Origin: RGIG2206 sp045648425
GTDB lineage: Bacteria; Bacillota; Clostridia; Oscillospirales; Acutalibacteraceae
Length of the DNA: 17,471 bases
Assembly (NCBI GenBank): GCA_045648425.1
Contig: JAZRNV010000106.1
Location: 1-17,471, forward strand
Reading direction: 5' to 3'
The notes beneath the pieces were generated by a model. That model made no database searches and was not told where the DNA came from. It worked only from the letters and a program-made list of their open reading frames with translations. Below, in pieces: positions 7,733 through 14,713 of the stretch; position 1 is the stretch's first letter; every line of letters begins with the position of its first letter. The position numbers and the translations under genes were made by a program.

Positions 7733-8457
7733 AATGACTCCATAAAACTGTAAATTTCTTTCATTTTGGGAGAATAGCCGCCCGATTCATCCTCAACCGT
7801 AAGGGTAGGCATAACAGTAAGGCCGCTTTTGCCCCCGCGCACGCCTTCACACAGCACCAGCATGGGAGGGGTGCCCTCTCGCTGGCAAACCAGCTGCAGC
7901 CGTTTTGGCTCAATGCCGAATTGACGCAAGGCGCACATCAGGTCGCTCAGGCGCTCGGGTCGGTGGCAGACACACAAACGCCCTGACGGCTTTAACAGCT
8001 TGGCGGCGCATTGGGCCATATCCTCCACCTTGCAGGTTAGCTCGTGACGGGCAATGGCTCTGCCTCGGTTGGGACTGATGAGCCCATCCTCCAACCGCTT
8101 GTAGGGAGGATTCATTGTCACCAGGGTAAAGCTGCCGTGGAGCTCTGTGGGGGTTTGACGCAGGTCGCAGCAAAGGGGAGAAAAATCGGCAATTCCGTTG
8201 TGCTTGAGCGACCGATTTAAAAGGTCTATGGCGTCGGGCTGAATATCTATTGCCGTGATGACCTTGGGACGGTGGGGCTCGCGGCACCAAAGCAGGGGAA
8301 TTATACCGCAGCCGGTGCCCAGGTCGCAGGCCACGTCTTTGGGTGAGGGATCGGCAAAATGAGAAAGCAGAATGGCATCTGTGCCGAATTTATGTATGCT
8401 GCTTGTGTAGATTTCAACTCCGGCGCCAAGGGGCTGAAGCTTTAATTGCTCACTCAT
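7729..8457 (-). CDS. trmN6: tRNA1(Val) adenine-N6-methyltransferase-like protein (TrmN6/YfiC/YabB family)
   Basis: This is a SAM-dependent methyltransferase of the class that methylates adenine 37 of tRNA1(Val) in E. coli; Firmicute homologues such as YabB commonly sit beside rsmI, as here. The 242-aa protein shows KFGTDAILLS at 23-32, the SAM-binding CDLGTGCGIIPLL at 44-56, an acidic AIDIQPDAIDLLNRS after beta strand 2, and the adenine-methylase signature NPPYK at 116-120. The ATG at 8457 is preceded by AAAAAGGAGGGAGAAA. Oddly, that ribosome site begins only a few bases after the U-tract of the upstream terminator, so no separate promoter fits in between. Family assignment is firm; the exact RNA target is inferred from relatives. 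Confidence 0.9.
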   Translation of the reverse strand: MSEQLKLQPLGAGVEIYTSSIHKFGTDAILLSHFADPSPKDVACDLGTGCGIIPLLWCREPHRPKVITAIDIQPDAIDLLNRSLKHNGIADFSPLCCDLRQTPTELHGSFTLVTMNPPYKRLEDGLISPNRGRAIARHELTCKVEDMAQCAAKLLKPSGRLCVCHRPERLSDLMCALRQFGIEPKRLQLVCQREGTPPMLVLCEGVRGGKSGLTVMPTLTVEDESGGYSPKMKEIYSFMESL

Positions 8458-8474
8458 TTTCTCCCTCCTTTTTA

Positions 8475-8504
8475 GAAAAAAGCCCGCCCAAACGGGCGGG
8501 CTTT
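8475..8504 (-). terminator. Rho-independent terminator after the msmK-like gene
   Basis: The arms are AGCCCGCCC at 8481-8489 and GGGCGGGCT at 8494-8502, with a 4-base loop and extra A-T pairs. Read on the minus strand, the stem is followed by TTTTTT. The plus-strand reading has only TTT, so the terminator acts leftward. It starts 10-15 bp after the ABC ATPase stop codon and ends just before the trmN6 ribosome site. Confidence 0.9.
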
Positions 8505-8514
8505 GAAAGTGTTA

Positions 8515-9663
8515 TCAGTTGGTGATGGTCTTTTCGGTCTTTGCATCGAAAAGATGGATAAACTCGGTCTTGAAGGCGATAGAGATATCGTCACCGCCGC
8601 GGGTAAGGGTCTTGGGCTCAACGCGAGCGTTGATCATATAACCTTCGCTGGTCATATACAGATAGGTTTCTGCGCCCATCATTTCGGTAACGTCAACGTG
8701 TGCCTTAACGGTTGCTTCGGGATGAGCGGCAACAAAGGCGTCGTTATCGGAAACGTGCTCGGGACGGATACCCATGATTACGGGCTCTTCGCTATCTACA
8801 TAAGGATCGAGGCAGCCCTTTGCATTCTTTTCTTCGGGAAGAAGAATGCGATACTTAACGCCCTTGCGGGTCTTGGAATCTTCAGTGCCGTACTCGAAGT
8901 AGTACTTGTCACCGTCTTTAAGCAGAACGCCTTCGATGAAGTTCATCTGAGGAGAACCGATAAATCCTGCAACGAACTTGTTGCCGGGCTTGTCGTAAAG
9001 CTTGGTGGGGGTGTCAACCTGCTGAATGAAACCGTCCTTCATAACAACGATGCGGTCACCCATGGTCATAGCTTCGGTCTGGTCGTGGGTAACGTAGATG
9101 AAGGTGGTGCCGATTCTCTTGTGGAGCTTGGCAAGCTCGGTACGCATTTGTGCACGGAGCTTAGCGTCCAAGTTGGAAAGGGGCTCGTCAAGCAAGAAAA
9201 CCTTAGGTTCGCGAACGATAGCACGACCCAAAGCAACACGCTGACGCTGACCACCTGACAATGCCTTGGGCTTGCGGTCGAGCAGGTGCTCAATGTCGAG
9301 GATGCGAGCGGCCTCTTCAACACGACGACGGATTTCGTCTTTAGCGGTCTTGCGGAGCTTAAGGCCGAAGGCCATATTTTCGAAAACGGTCATGTGGGGG
9401 TAAAGAGCGTAGTTCTGGAACACCATTGCAATATCGCGATCCTTAGGTGCAACGTCGTTGACCAATTTGCCGCCGATATAAAGCTCACCGTCAGAAATTT
9501 CTTCCAAGCCGGCGATCATACGCAGGGTGGTGGACTTACCGCAACCTGAAGGACCAACAAGAATGATGAACTCTTTGTCTTTAATTTCGAGGTTGAAGTC
9601 GGAAACGGCAACAACATTGCCGGCGTATTTTTTGTAAATACCTTTTAACTGAAGATCTGCCAT
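8515..9663 (-). CDS. msmK: Carbohydrate ABC transporter ATP-binding protein (MsmK/UgpC/MalK type)
   Basis: This ATPase powers sugar or sugar-phosphate uptake through membrane permeases. The 382-aa protein has Walker A GPSGCGKST at 37-45, Q83 in the Q-loop, signature LSGGQRQRV from 135, Walker B VFLLDEP at 155-161, D-loop SNLD and switch H193 (YVTHDQTEAM). Residues from about 240 form the C-terminal TOBE/OB regulatory domain, with GIRPEH as a landmark. No permease or binding protein lies nearby, so it is an orphan. In several Firmicutes one such ATPase (MsmK or MsmX) serves many sugar permeases, and I infer the same here. It has its own promoter, a ribosome site TAGGAGG, a candidate operator and a strong terminator: a single-gene unit. 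The substrate cannot be read from sequence. Confidence 0.93.
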   Translation of the reverse strand: MADLQLKGIYKKYAGNVVAVSDFNLEIKDKEFIILVGPSGCGKSTTLRMIAGLEEISDGELYIGGKLVNDVAPKDRDIAMVFQNYALYPHMTVFENMAFGLKLRKTAKDEIRRRVEEAARILDIEHLLDRKPKALSGGQRQRVALGRAIVREPKVFLLDEPLSNLDAKLRAQMRTELAKLHKRIGTTFIYVTHDQTEAMTMGDRIVVMKDGFIQQVDTPTKLYDKPGNKFVAGFIGSPQMNFIEGVLLKDGDKYYFEYGTEDSKTRKGVKYRILLPEEKNAKGCLDPYVDSEEPVIMGIRPEHVSDNDAFVAAHPEATVKAHVDVTEMMGAETYLYMTSEGYMINARVEPKTLTRGGDDISIAFKTEFIHLFDAKTEKTITN

Positions 9664-9690
9664 GTTAAATAAACCTCCTAAATATTATAA

Positions 9691-9706
9691 GGGTAACATA
9701 ATACCC
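9691..9706 (-). promoter_or_regulatory. Inverted repeat between promoter and start of msmK-like gene (operator candidate)
   Basis: Arms GGGTA and TACCC flank six bases. On the minus strand this lies just downstream of the expected transcription start of the ABC ATPase gene and 27 bases before its ATG. It does not match the cre (CcpA) consensus. The arms are short, so this is only a candidate regulator site or a leader hairpin. Confidence 0.4.
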
Positions 9707-9720
9707 GTTTTTACCATGTT

Positions 9721-9729
9721 ATTATACCA
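9721..9729 (-). promoter_or_regulatory. Extended -10 promoter of msmK-like gene
   Basis: The minus strand reads TGGTATAAT (9729-9721), a full extended -10. No good -35 is seen 17 bp upstream, which is tolerated with an extended -10. A second TATAAT at 9689-9684 lies very close to the ribosome site and would leave almost no leader. The rest of 9664-9859 is AT-rich, and I see nothing else in it. Confidence 0.6.
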
Positions 9730-9859
9730 AAATCCTGCCTTTATTACTATTAACCAACCTTACAAACTTTTTTATGGCTTTTTATGTATATTTACCAACC
9801 GATTTTTAATAATACAACAACTTGCCCAAAAATAAAGGATTTAGATAGGAATAATTGGC

Positions 9860-10258
9860 CTAAAAGACCGATATTGGTTCAAAAGCCACTATTTTTCCGT
9901 CACATAAAATAAGACGCACCCCTTTGTCGGCGCTGCCCTTTTGTCTGTATGCGGACACCTCTATTTTTTTACCCATGCAGGAGTAAAGGTCAAAACCTTT
10001 TTGCTTAAGCAAAGCGGCATATTCTTGCCACCCGTCGGCACCTTCGGCATCTACGGTTGCCTCCTTGGTGTATAAGGGCTCGGGCTCGATTTCAATGCCG
10101 TGCTGCAGCATATATTCCTCGGGCGAAAGGGCAGAGCCCGTTGATTTTTCATGGGCAGAAAGGGTCTTTTTGAGGGCGTCTGTTCCCAAAAGCACCAATA
10201 TAATTGCGGCAGTTACTATAAACAGACGGGTCAGCGTTAATTTAACGGTTGCGTACAT
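9860..10258 (-). CDS. Small membrane-anchored protein, DUF4830-like
   Basis: The 132-aa product has one N-terminal membrane helix (about residues 8-27, LFIVTAAIILVLLGTDAL) with a short basic-free cytoplasmic start, so the remainder is probably outside the cell. The C-terminal half contains LLKQKGFDLYSCMGKKIEV and ends with LILCDGKIVAFEPISVF. This pattern of QGFDL..Y.GK followed by ..V.DGKIIG resembles the DUF4830 family as I remember it. No catalytic residues stand out. I chose the ATG at 10258 because GAGGTGA is correctly spaced before it; the GTG at 10267 lies inside that site. It is followed by the msmK promoter region and no clear terminator. Function unknown. Confidence 0.7.
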   Translation of the reverse strand: MYATVKLTLTRLFIVTAAIILVLLGTDALKKTLSAHEKSTGSALSPEEYMLQHGIEIEPEPLYTKEATVDAEGADGWQEYAALLKQKGFDLYSCMGKKIEVSAYRQKGSADKGVRLILCDGKIVAFEPISVF

Positions 10259-10367
10259 TTCGGTCACCTCGTTACATATTATTTAAAATGAAAAGAGGGT
10301 ATGACCACAGATGATTTACATTTTTTTACAGCGGTCTCAGCTTTCGACAAAATCATCCCCGTGGGTT

Positions 10368-10376
10368 TGTTATAAT
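10368..10376 (+). promoter_or_regulatory. Extended -10 promoter of the S1-domain gene
   Basis: TGTTATAAT on the plus strand is a full extended -10. A TCGACA at 10344-10349 is -35-like but spaced 21 bp away, too far. The predicted leader of about 125 bases before the S1 gene holds no fold that I can name. The rest of the 242-bp gap (10268-10509) also contains the upstream region of the divergent DUF4830-like gene, with no clear promoter seen for that gene. Confidence 0.5.
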
Positions 10377-10509
10377 GCATACGGCTAAAGAAACGGTCAT
10401 ATAAATCAAAAAGACGGACGGCCAAAGCAAACAGACTTGAATTATAAAGCATCTGCAAATACGGCTACCGTCAAAGATATGCCCGATTGGGCGGAGGGAT
10501 GATCAAACA

Positions 10510-11421
10510 ATGACAAAATTTTTACCCGAAGGGGTGGCTTCAAATCAAGGGCCCATAACCCAGGCAACACTTAACGATGCCATTGAAAAAGGCAAAATTT
10601 TAGAGGCAAAGGCCATAATGTGCGACAGCGAGCACAACCTGATTGTTGACCTTGGGGGCAGCATCAGGGGCATAATCCCCCGTGATGAGGGAGCTTTGGG
10701 CATTGCTGAGGGGCAGGTGCGGGATATTGCGCTGATTTCTCGGGTCAACAAGCCGGTCTGCTTTACCGTCACCGAGCTTGTAAGCAAGGAGGGCAGAATG
10801 ACGGCTATGCTTTCTCGCCGCGAGGCGCAGCAGATATGTATGAACCGCTACATTTCTGCACTTAAGCCGGGAGATGTTATAAGCGCCAGGGTAACCCATC
10901 TTGAAAGCTTTGGCGCGTTTTGCGATATCGGCTGCGGATTGATTGCCCTTATGCCCATTGATGCAATATCGGTGTCGCGCATATCCCATCCCGGGGATAG
11001 ATTTTCTCCCGGCGATGACATTTTTGCCGTGGTTAAAGGGGTGGATGAGAGAGGACGCATATCTCTCTCACACCGCGAGCTGCTGGGCACCTGGCAGGAA
11101 AATGCCGACCGCTTTAAGCAGGGGCAGACGGTGTCAGGCATTATCCGAACGGTGGAAGATTATGGGGTTTTTGTGGAGCTTACACCCAATCTGGCAGGAC
11201 TTGCCGAGCTGCGCGACGGAGTTGAGCCGGGACAGCAGGCCAGCGTTTACATCAAGTCAATAATTCCCGAAAAAATGAAAATAAAATTGATAATAATTGA
11301 TTCTTTTGATGCTGACTATGCATTGCCGCCCATAGAATATTGTTTCACCTCTGACCATATTGATAACTGGCAATACTCTCCCGACTGTTCTCGAAAACAG
11401 ATTGCAACAATGTTTGAATAA
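10510..11421 (+). CDS. Protein with three S1 RNA-binding domains
   Basis: The 303-aa protein is made almost wholly of S1 (OB-fold) RNA-binding domains: about 27-102 (with VDLGGSIRGIIPRDE), 119-189 (GDVISARVTHLESFGAFCDI ... GRISLSHRE) and 203-265 (GQTVSGIIRTVEDYGVFVEL). Domains two and three keep the aromatic and glycine positions of good S1 folds; the first is weaker. The layout resembles the shortened ribosomal S1-like proteins of Clostridia, so a role in mRNA binding, translation or RNA turnover is inferred; no nuclease or kinase domain is present. GGAGGG lies 11 bases before the ATG, a long spacing. A four-codon ORF (MIKQ) starting right after GGAGGG ends in an ATGA overlap with this start. 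It is monocistronic or followed by the Gln/Asn-rich microprotein gene 48 bases later. Confidence 0.88.
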   Translation: MTKFLPEGVASNQGPITQATLNDAIEKGKILEAKAIMCDSEHNLIVDLGGSIRGIIPRDEGALGIAEGQVRDIALISRVNKPVCFTVTELVSKEGRMTAMLSRREAQQICMNRYISALKPGDVISARVTHLESFGAFCDIGCGLIALMPIDAISVSRISHPGDRFSPGDDIFAVVKGVDERGRISLSHRELLGTWQENADRFKQGQTVSGIIRTVEDYGVFVELTPNLAGLAELRDGVEPGQQASVYIKSIIPEKMKIKLIIIDSFDADYALPPIEYCFTSDHIDNWQYSPDCSRKQIATMFE

Positions 11422-11442
11422 AACCGATTTTTTCAGTCAAAA

Positions 11443-11471
11443 ATAGTATTACCGAAAAGGGGTGATACTAT
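11443..11471 (+). promoter_or_regulatory. Hairpin enclosing the ribosome site and start codon of the Gln/Asn-rich ORF
   Basis: Arms ATAGTATTACC (11443-11453) and GGTGATACTAT (11461-11471) pair over 11 bp with one G-U, around the loop GAAAAGG. The ribosome site (AAGGGGTGA) spans loop and right arm, and the first two bases of the ATG close the stem. If transcribed, the RNA would hide its own translation start. Confidence 0.6.
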
Positions 11472-11616
11472 GAACAAGCAAAACAATCAGCAGAACAATT
11501 CACAAAACAATCAGCAGAACAATTCACAGAACAATCAGCAAAGCAATCAGCAAAGCAATCAGCAGAACAAAAAGCAAAACAACGCTCAGAATAAAAAGAA
11601 CGAAAACAACTATTAA
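11470..11616 (+). CDS. Gln/Asn-rich microprotein (48 aa)
   Basis: A 48-codon ORF begins MNKQNNQQNN, runs almost entirely in Asn and Gln with a few Ser and Lys, and ends NKKNENNY. It has a good ribosome site (AAGGGGTG, 5-6 bases from the ATG) and a strong terminator right after the stop, so it looks like a real short gene. Its repeats are imperfect 24-base units (AACAATCAGCAGAACAATTC...) with silent and replacement changes. There is no signal peptide or membrane helix. Composition and size recall the Gln/Asn-rich gamma-type small acid-soluble spore proteins and other spore-associated clostridial peptides, but no specific SASP motif is present. The function is therefore unassigned; a disordered, storage-like or aggregation-prone peptide is possible. 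Confidence 0.65.
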   Translation: MNKQNNQQNNSQNNQQNNSQNNQQSNQQSNQQNKKQNNAQNKKNENNY

Positions 11617-11622
11617 TTAAGA

Positions 11623-11665
11623 AAGGCCGCGAAGGGTTAAATCAATTCGCGGCCTTGTTTTTTTC
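11623..11665 (+). terminator. Rho-independent terminator after the Gln/Asn-rich microprotein
   Basis: An 11-bp perfect stem, AAGGCCGCGAA (11623-11633) with TTCGCGGCCTT (11646-11656), encloses a 12-base loop and is followed by GTTTTTTTT. It begins 7 bases after the stop codon and separates this gene from the next promoter. Confidence 0.93.
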
Positions 11666-11698
11666 GAAATTTTTTGTCTTTTATTTTCGGCAGAGCTG

Positions 11699-11707
11699 TG
11701 GTATAAT
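11699..11707 (+). promoter_or_regulatory. Extended -10 promoter of the five-gene cluster
   Basis: TGGTATAAT on the plus strand lies 42 bp before the first start codon of the cluster. No strong -35 is seen 17 bp upstream (TTTTAT). It follows the terminator of the previous gene by about 35 bases and is the only clear promoter for the genes from 11749 to 16534. Confidence 0.65.
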
Positions 11708-11725
11708 ACAAATAAATTTGTATTA
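11704..11725 (+). promoter_or_regulatory. 22-bp inverted repeat over the -10/start site (operator candidate)
   Basis: Perfect 10-bp arms TAATACAAAT and ATTTGTATTA flank a two-base AA centre. The left arm covers the end of the -10 hexamer and the right arm lies past the expected transcription start, the classical place for a dimeric repressor to block transcription. The repressor is not identifiable here. Confidence 0.6.
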
Positions 11726-11748
11726 ACTCTCGAAAAGAGGTACAAGGG

Positions 11749-12315
11749 ATGAAATATATAATTCTGGCCGTTTGGGTGTTTTTTATAGCGGCCTTCATAT
11801 TGGCAAAGATTTTTTATCCCGAGGTGGGCTTTATTAAGCGCACCAAGGGTCAGATAAAGCCCAAGCGAGAGTATAACAGGCAGGGCTATGACCAGCGGGG
11901 CTTTACGCCTTTGGGCTATCACCGCAACGGCACCCGATACGATGATGAGGGTTATGACCGCAACGGTCTGGACAAGCAGGGCAACCCCCGTCCTGAAGAG
12001 GATGACACCATCTACGTTAACGGCGAGCCCCTTGACGGCCGTCCAAGAATAAGCGTGTCGGAGGAAAAACGCAAAAAGCTGTTGCTGATTGCCATGTCTT
12101 TGCTGGCCGCCTTTATCACCCTTGTTTTTTCGGGCTACTACCTGGTTTACGAAACCTGCCTTGTCAGGGGGCATAATCCCGTCTGCGTCTCCTGTGTAAA
12201 GCCGCTGAAGTGCTCTCGCTGTGAAAAAGAGGTGGCAGATGCACCCGGTCATAAATGGGTTAAGGATATTTCGGGCGACGAGGTCTGCGTGGTCTGCCGC
12301 ACCGAAAAGGATTAA
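11749..12315 (+). CDS. Two-helix membrane protein with Gly-Tyr repeats and a Cys-rich tail
   Basis: The 188-aa protein has a membrane helix at 3-22. A polar segment follows with short Tyr/Gly repeats at 42-80 (YNRQGYDQRGF, LGYHRNGTRYDDEGYDRNGL), each roughly 9-12 residues. A second helix lies at 110-133. The C-terminal domain has three Cys pairs, C146/C149, C155/C158 and C180/C183, plus H168, which looks like a small zinc-ribbon or treble-clef fold. The repeats resemble those of poorly characterised clostridial membrane proteins, and I know no assigned function. It is the first gene of the cluster, with a ribosome site (AAGAGG) upstream and 23 bp to the metallophosphoesterase gene. The cysteine domain could bind metal or be disulphide-bonded if outside; topology is not settled. 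Confidence 0.75.
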   Translation: MKYIILAVWVFFIAAFILAKIFYPEVGFIKRTKGQIKPKREYNRQGYDQRGFTPLGYHRNGTRYDDEGYDRNGLDKQGNPRPEEDDTIYVNGEPLDGRPRISVSEEKRKKLLLIAMSLLAAFITLVFSGYYLVYETCLVRGHNPVCVSCVKPLKCSRCEKEVADAPGHKWVKDISGDEVCVVCRTEKD

Positions 12316-12338
12316 TATTTTTGGGAGGGAAGCATTTT

Positions 12339-14300
12339 ATGAATATCAAAAAGCTTTTAAAGCTTACAGCTGCCGTAATGCTGGCCTTTGCAATTACCCT
12401 TCTTACCGCTTGCGGCGACCAAAGCAACACCCATAAGGGCGACATTGCCTCGTCGGGTACAAGCTCTCAGTCGGCCAACGGGGATGACGATACCGTCTAT
12501 GCACGAGAGGTGTTTAAGCACGATTCTGCTCCCATTCTCAGAATGCTGGTTATCAGCGATGTACATAATCAGGGTGGCCGTCTCGCAAAGGCCATTGATG
12601 CCACCTGGCGCTATGCCCAAACCCAAGAGTATAAGGGCTTTGATGCCGTTGTTATAGCGGGCGACCTTACCGATAACGGCACCGATGATGAGCTGTCGGG
12701 CATTATGACGGCCTACAAAAACGCGGTTGCCGCCACAGGGCAAAGCATCCCCCTTATCAGCTGTATGGGCAACCACGAGTTTGGCAACAAAACTCATACC
12801 GCCGATGAAAACGCTCAGTATGTTGCCCGTTTTGAAAAGCACGTGGGCCACAAGGCAACTCAGGAGTTTGAGCTTAAGGGCATCAAATTTTTGGCTCTTT
12901 CGCCGAGCAACCACTCGGGTGATTACACTGCCGCCACCACATTTGCCTTAGAAAAGCTCAAAACCTATGACAAAGAAAAGCCGGTGTTTGTAATTCAGCA
13001 CTATCCCTTTGCCAATACGGTTTTCGGCAGTGAGGGTTCTAAATCGTCAGATATCCTGCGCGAGGTGGTTGGAAAGCGCACAAATGTGATTGATTTGTCG
13101 GGCCATTCTCATGCGCCCATAACCAATTTACGCACCCTTTATCAGCAAAAGAACGGATTTTCTGCTTATAACTGCGGCAGCTTTACCAATACGCTGGCTA
13201 TGTACGGCGATATTAACGGCAGCGGATATTATCAGTCAGAGCAGTTCAGCATTTTTGAGGTTTACAGCGATAATGTGACCGATGTTAAGCTTTATGACCT
13301 TGCTACCGATAAATTTTTGGACACCACCTATCAGATTGGTGCCAAGATTAACAATACGTTGGATTTTCTCGAAAAGGCAACCGACAAGCCCTTCTTTAAA
13401 GAGGGAGCCAAGGCCGAGATTGCTTCTGTTGGCCCCACCGCCGTGTCGGTATCCTTCCCCCGGGGCGATGATGACGATAAAATTGAAAAATACCGCGTTG
13501 ACATTCTTGACAGCAGTGGCAAATCGGTCGCCAATTCGGCAGTAACCTCTTATTATTTCAGAACCGATCCCCCTGCAACCCTTACCCAGGCGGTTACAGG
13601 GCTTAAAGAGGGCACAGAATATACCGCCACCGTCACCGCCGTAGATTTTTACGGCAACGAGAGCGAGCCCCTCAAGAGCGCCAAGTTCACCACCACAACC
13701 TATCCCAAGGGATTGACCGCCTTGGTGCAGGGCAAGCTTTATGATAACAAGAGCAAATGGTCGGGCAGCGTTACCAACATAAGCAGCGAAAAGGGCTATT
13801 TTATATCAAGTCAGGGCGCAGGCCATTACATCGTTATGAATGAAAAGGTCAACCTTAACGACAAGTGGATGGCATCGGTAGATTATTATCGTGCCACCTA
13901 CAATTTGACCAATGACTTTAATTCTTGCAGTGCAATGCAAATAGGCCCTCTGGCTCTCGGCGTTAAGAGGGGAGCAGATGCCGATTATCTTTGCCTGTCC
14001 TATAACTACAACGCTATGAGCGGCTCTTCTGTATTTTCGGATGGGGCGGTTATCAAAAAGGCGCAGCTTACCTCAATGCTTGACGCCACCAACCGCCTTA
14101 CAATGACCTACGAAAAGGGCGAGGTTAAGGTTTACCGCGACGGTGAGCTGGCCATTCACGTGACGGCAGCCGAGTTGAAACAAAAGACGGGCGGCGCCCT
14201 TCCCTCCTTTGCATCATCACAAATCGCTCTGCGCCTTAACGACACTTGGGTTGTTAACGCGGCAGGGGCTACCTTTGAAAACTTTGAACTGAAAAAATAA
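12339..14300 (+). CDS. Lipoprotein metallophosphoesterase with fibronectin III and C-terminal beta domain
   Basis: This is a 653-aa exported calcineurin-like phosphoesterase. The signal peptide ends in the lipobox LTAC (C25). The dinuclear metal site is complete: D74 and H76 (ISDVHN), D109 (AGDLTDNG), N145-H146 (GNHE), H221 (QHYP) and H256/H258 (SGHSH). Residues 354-453 form a fibronectin type III domain (GLKEGTEYTATVTAVDFYGNE). Residues 460-653 read as a beta jelly-roll resembling LamG or DUF1080-type domains, suited to binding a polymer. It may hydrolyse phosphodiesters or phosphomonoesters at the cell surface; the substrate is unknown. The ATG at 12339 follows GGGAGGGAAGC; an upstream in-frame TTG lies within that site. 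The dUTPase-fold gene starts 16 bp downstream. Confidence 0.9.
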   Translation: MNIKKLLKLTAAVMLAFAITLLTACGDQSNTHKGDIASSGTSSQSANGDDDTVYAREVFKHDSAPILRMLVISDVHNQGGRLAKAIDATWRYAQTQEYKGFDAVVIAGDLTDNGTDDELSGIMTAYKNAVAATGQSIPLISCMGNHEFGNKTHTADENAQYVARFEKHVGHKATQEFELKGIKFLALSPSNHSGDYTAATTFALEKLKTYDKEKPVFVIQHYPFANTVFGSEGSKSSDILREVVGKRTNVIDLSGHSHAPITNLRTLYQQKNGFSAYNCGSFTNTLAMYGDINGSGYYQSEQFSIFEVYSDNVTDVKLYDLATDKFLDTTYQIGAKINNTLDFLEKATDKPFFKEGAKAEIASVGPTAVSVSFPRGDDDDKIEKYRVDILDSSGKSVANSAVTSYYFRTDPPATLTQAVTGLKEGTEYTATVTAVDFYGNESEPLKSAKFTTTTYPKGLTALVQGKLYDNKSKWSGSVTNISSEKGYFISSQGAGHYIVMNEKVNLNDKWMASVDYYRATYNLTNDFNSCSAMQIGPLALGVKRGADADYLCLSYNYNAMSGSSVFSDGAVIKKAQLTSMLDATNRLTMTYEKGEVKVYRDGELAIHVTAAELKQKTGGALPSFASSQIALRLNDTWVVNAAGATFENFELKK

Positions 14301-14316
14301 GAAAGGATTTTTTACT

Positions 14317-14700
14317 ATGACTATTACTGCTAAAATTGTTGTTGACGGAGCCAAAATTCCTCAAAAAAGCGATGACGGCGTAACCTCTTTGCTTTTTGCT
14401 CACCTTTATAACGATGATGACGGCTTTGTAGATGTGGAACCTCACTCGGTGCTTGAAATCACTACGGGAATAGAGCTTGAATTGCCCGAGGGATATATGG
14501 CTCTTGTTTTGCCCTTGGGCGAGCTTTCGGCTCAGCAGGGTCTTGACATTGCCGACGGTGTGGGCGTCCTTACCTCTGCCACCAAGGGCGAGATAAAGGT
14601 TATGCTTCACAACGACGGCGACTATGAGCGCACAGTTGTAGAGGGACAGGCCATTGCCAAGCTGCTGGTTATGCCTGCCGTAAGCGCCGATTTTATCTAA
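14317..14700 (+). CDS. dUTPase-fold protein lacking catalytic residues
   Basis: The 127-aa protein follows the trimeric dUTPase fold through TGIELELPEGYMALVLP (50-66), GEIKVMLHND (91-100) and EGQAIAKLLVMP (109-120). The active motifs are altered. Motif 2, normally PRSGLA, reads PLGELSAQQGL. Motif 3, normally IDSDYRGEI, reads LTSATKGEI, losing the catalytic Asp and the uracil-pocket Tyr. Motif 1 (AGYDL) is not seen, and the C-terminal Gly-rich motif 5 is missing. It is thus unlikely to hydrolyse dUTP. Relatives with this fold act as regulators or bind other nucleotides, so a ligand-binding or scaffold role is possible. It lies between the phosphoesterase and the serine hydrolase genes (16 and 13 bp gaps) with ribosome site AAGAAAGGA. 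Confidence 0.8.
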   Translation: MTITAKIVVDGAKIPQKSDDGVTSLLFAHLYNDDDGFVDVEPHSVLEITTGIELELPEGYMALVLPLGELSAQQGLDIADGVGVLTSATKGEIKVMLHNDGDYERTVVEGQAIAKLLVMPAVSADFI

Positions 14701-14713
14701 AAAGAGGTATAAA

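Noticed and set aside
6797..9697. A shared 14-mer GTTACCCTTATAAT at 6797-6810 (+) and 9697-9684 (-)
   Set aside because: With all pairs of positions in 17 kb on both strands, about one 14-base match is expected by chance, and the contexts differ.
11617..12252. Long open frame on the minus strand across 11617-12252
   Set aside because: It covers the terminator and promoter and lies opposite a better-supported gene; its residues show no family pattern.
12357..12914. Open frame opposite the metallophosphoesterase
   Set aside because: Antisense shadow; the plus-strand gene has a lipobox and all metal ligands.
14317..14700. Calling this gene dut (active dUTPase)
   Set aside because: The catalytic Asp, the motif 2 Arg-Ser and motif 5 are missing, so the enzyme name would mislead.
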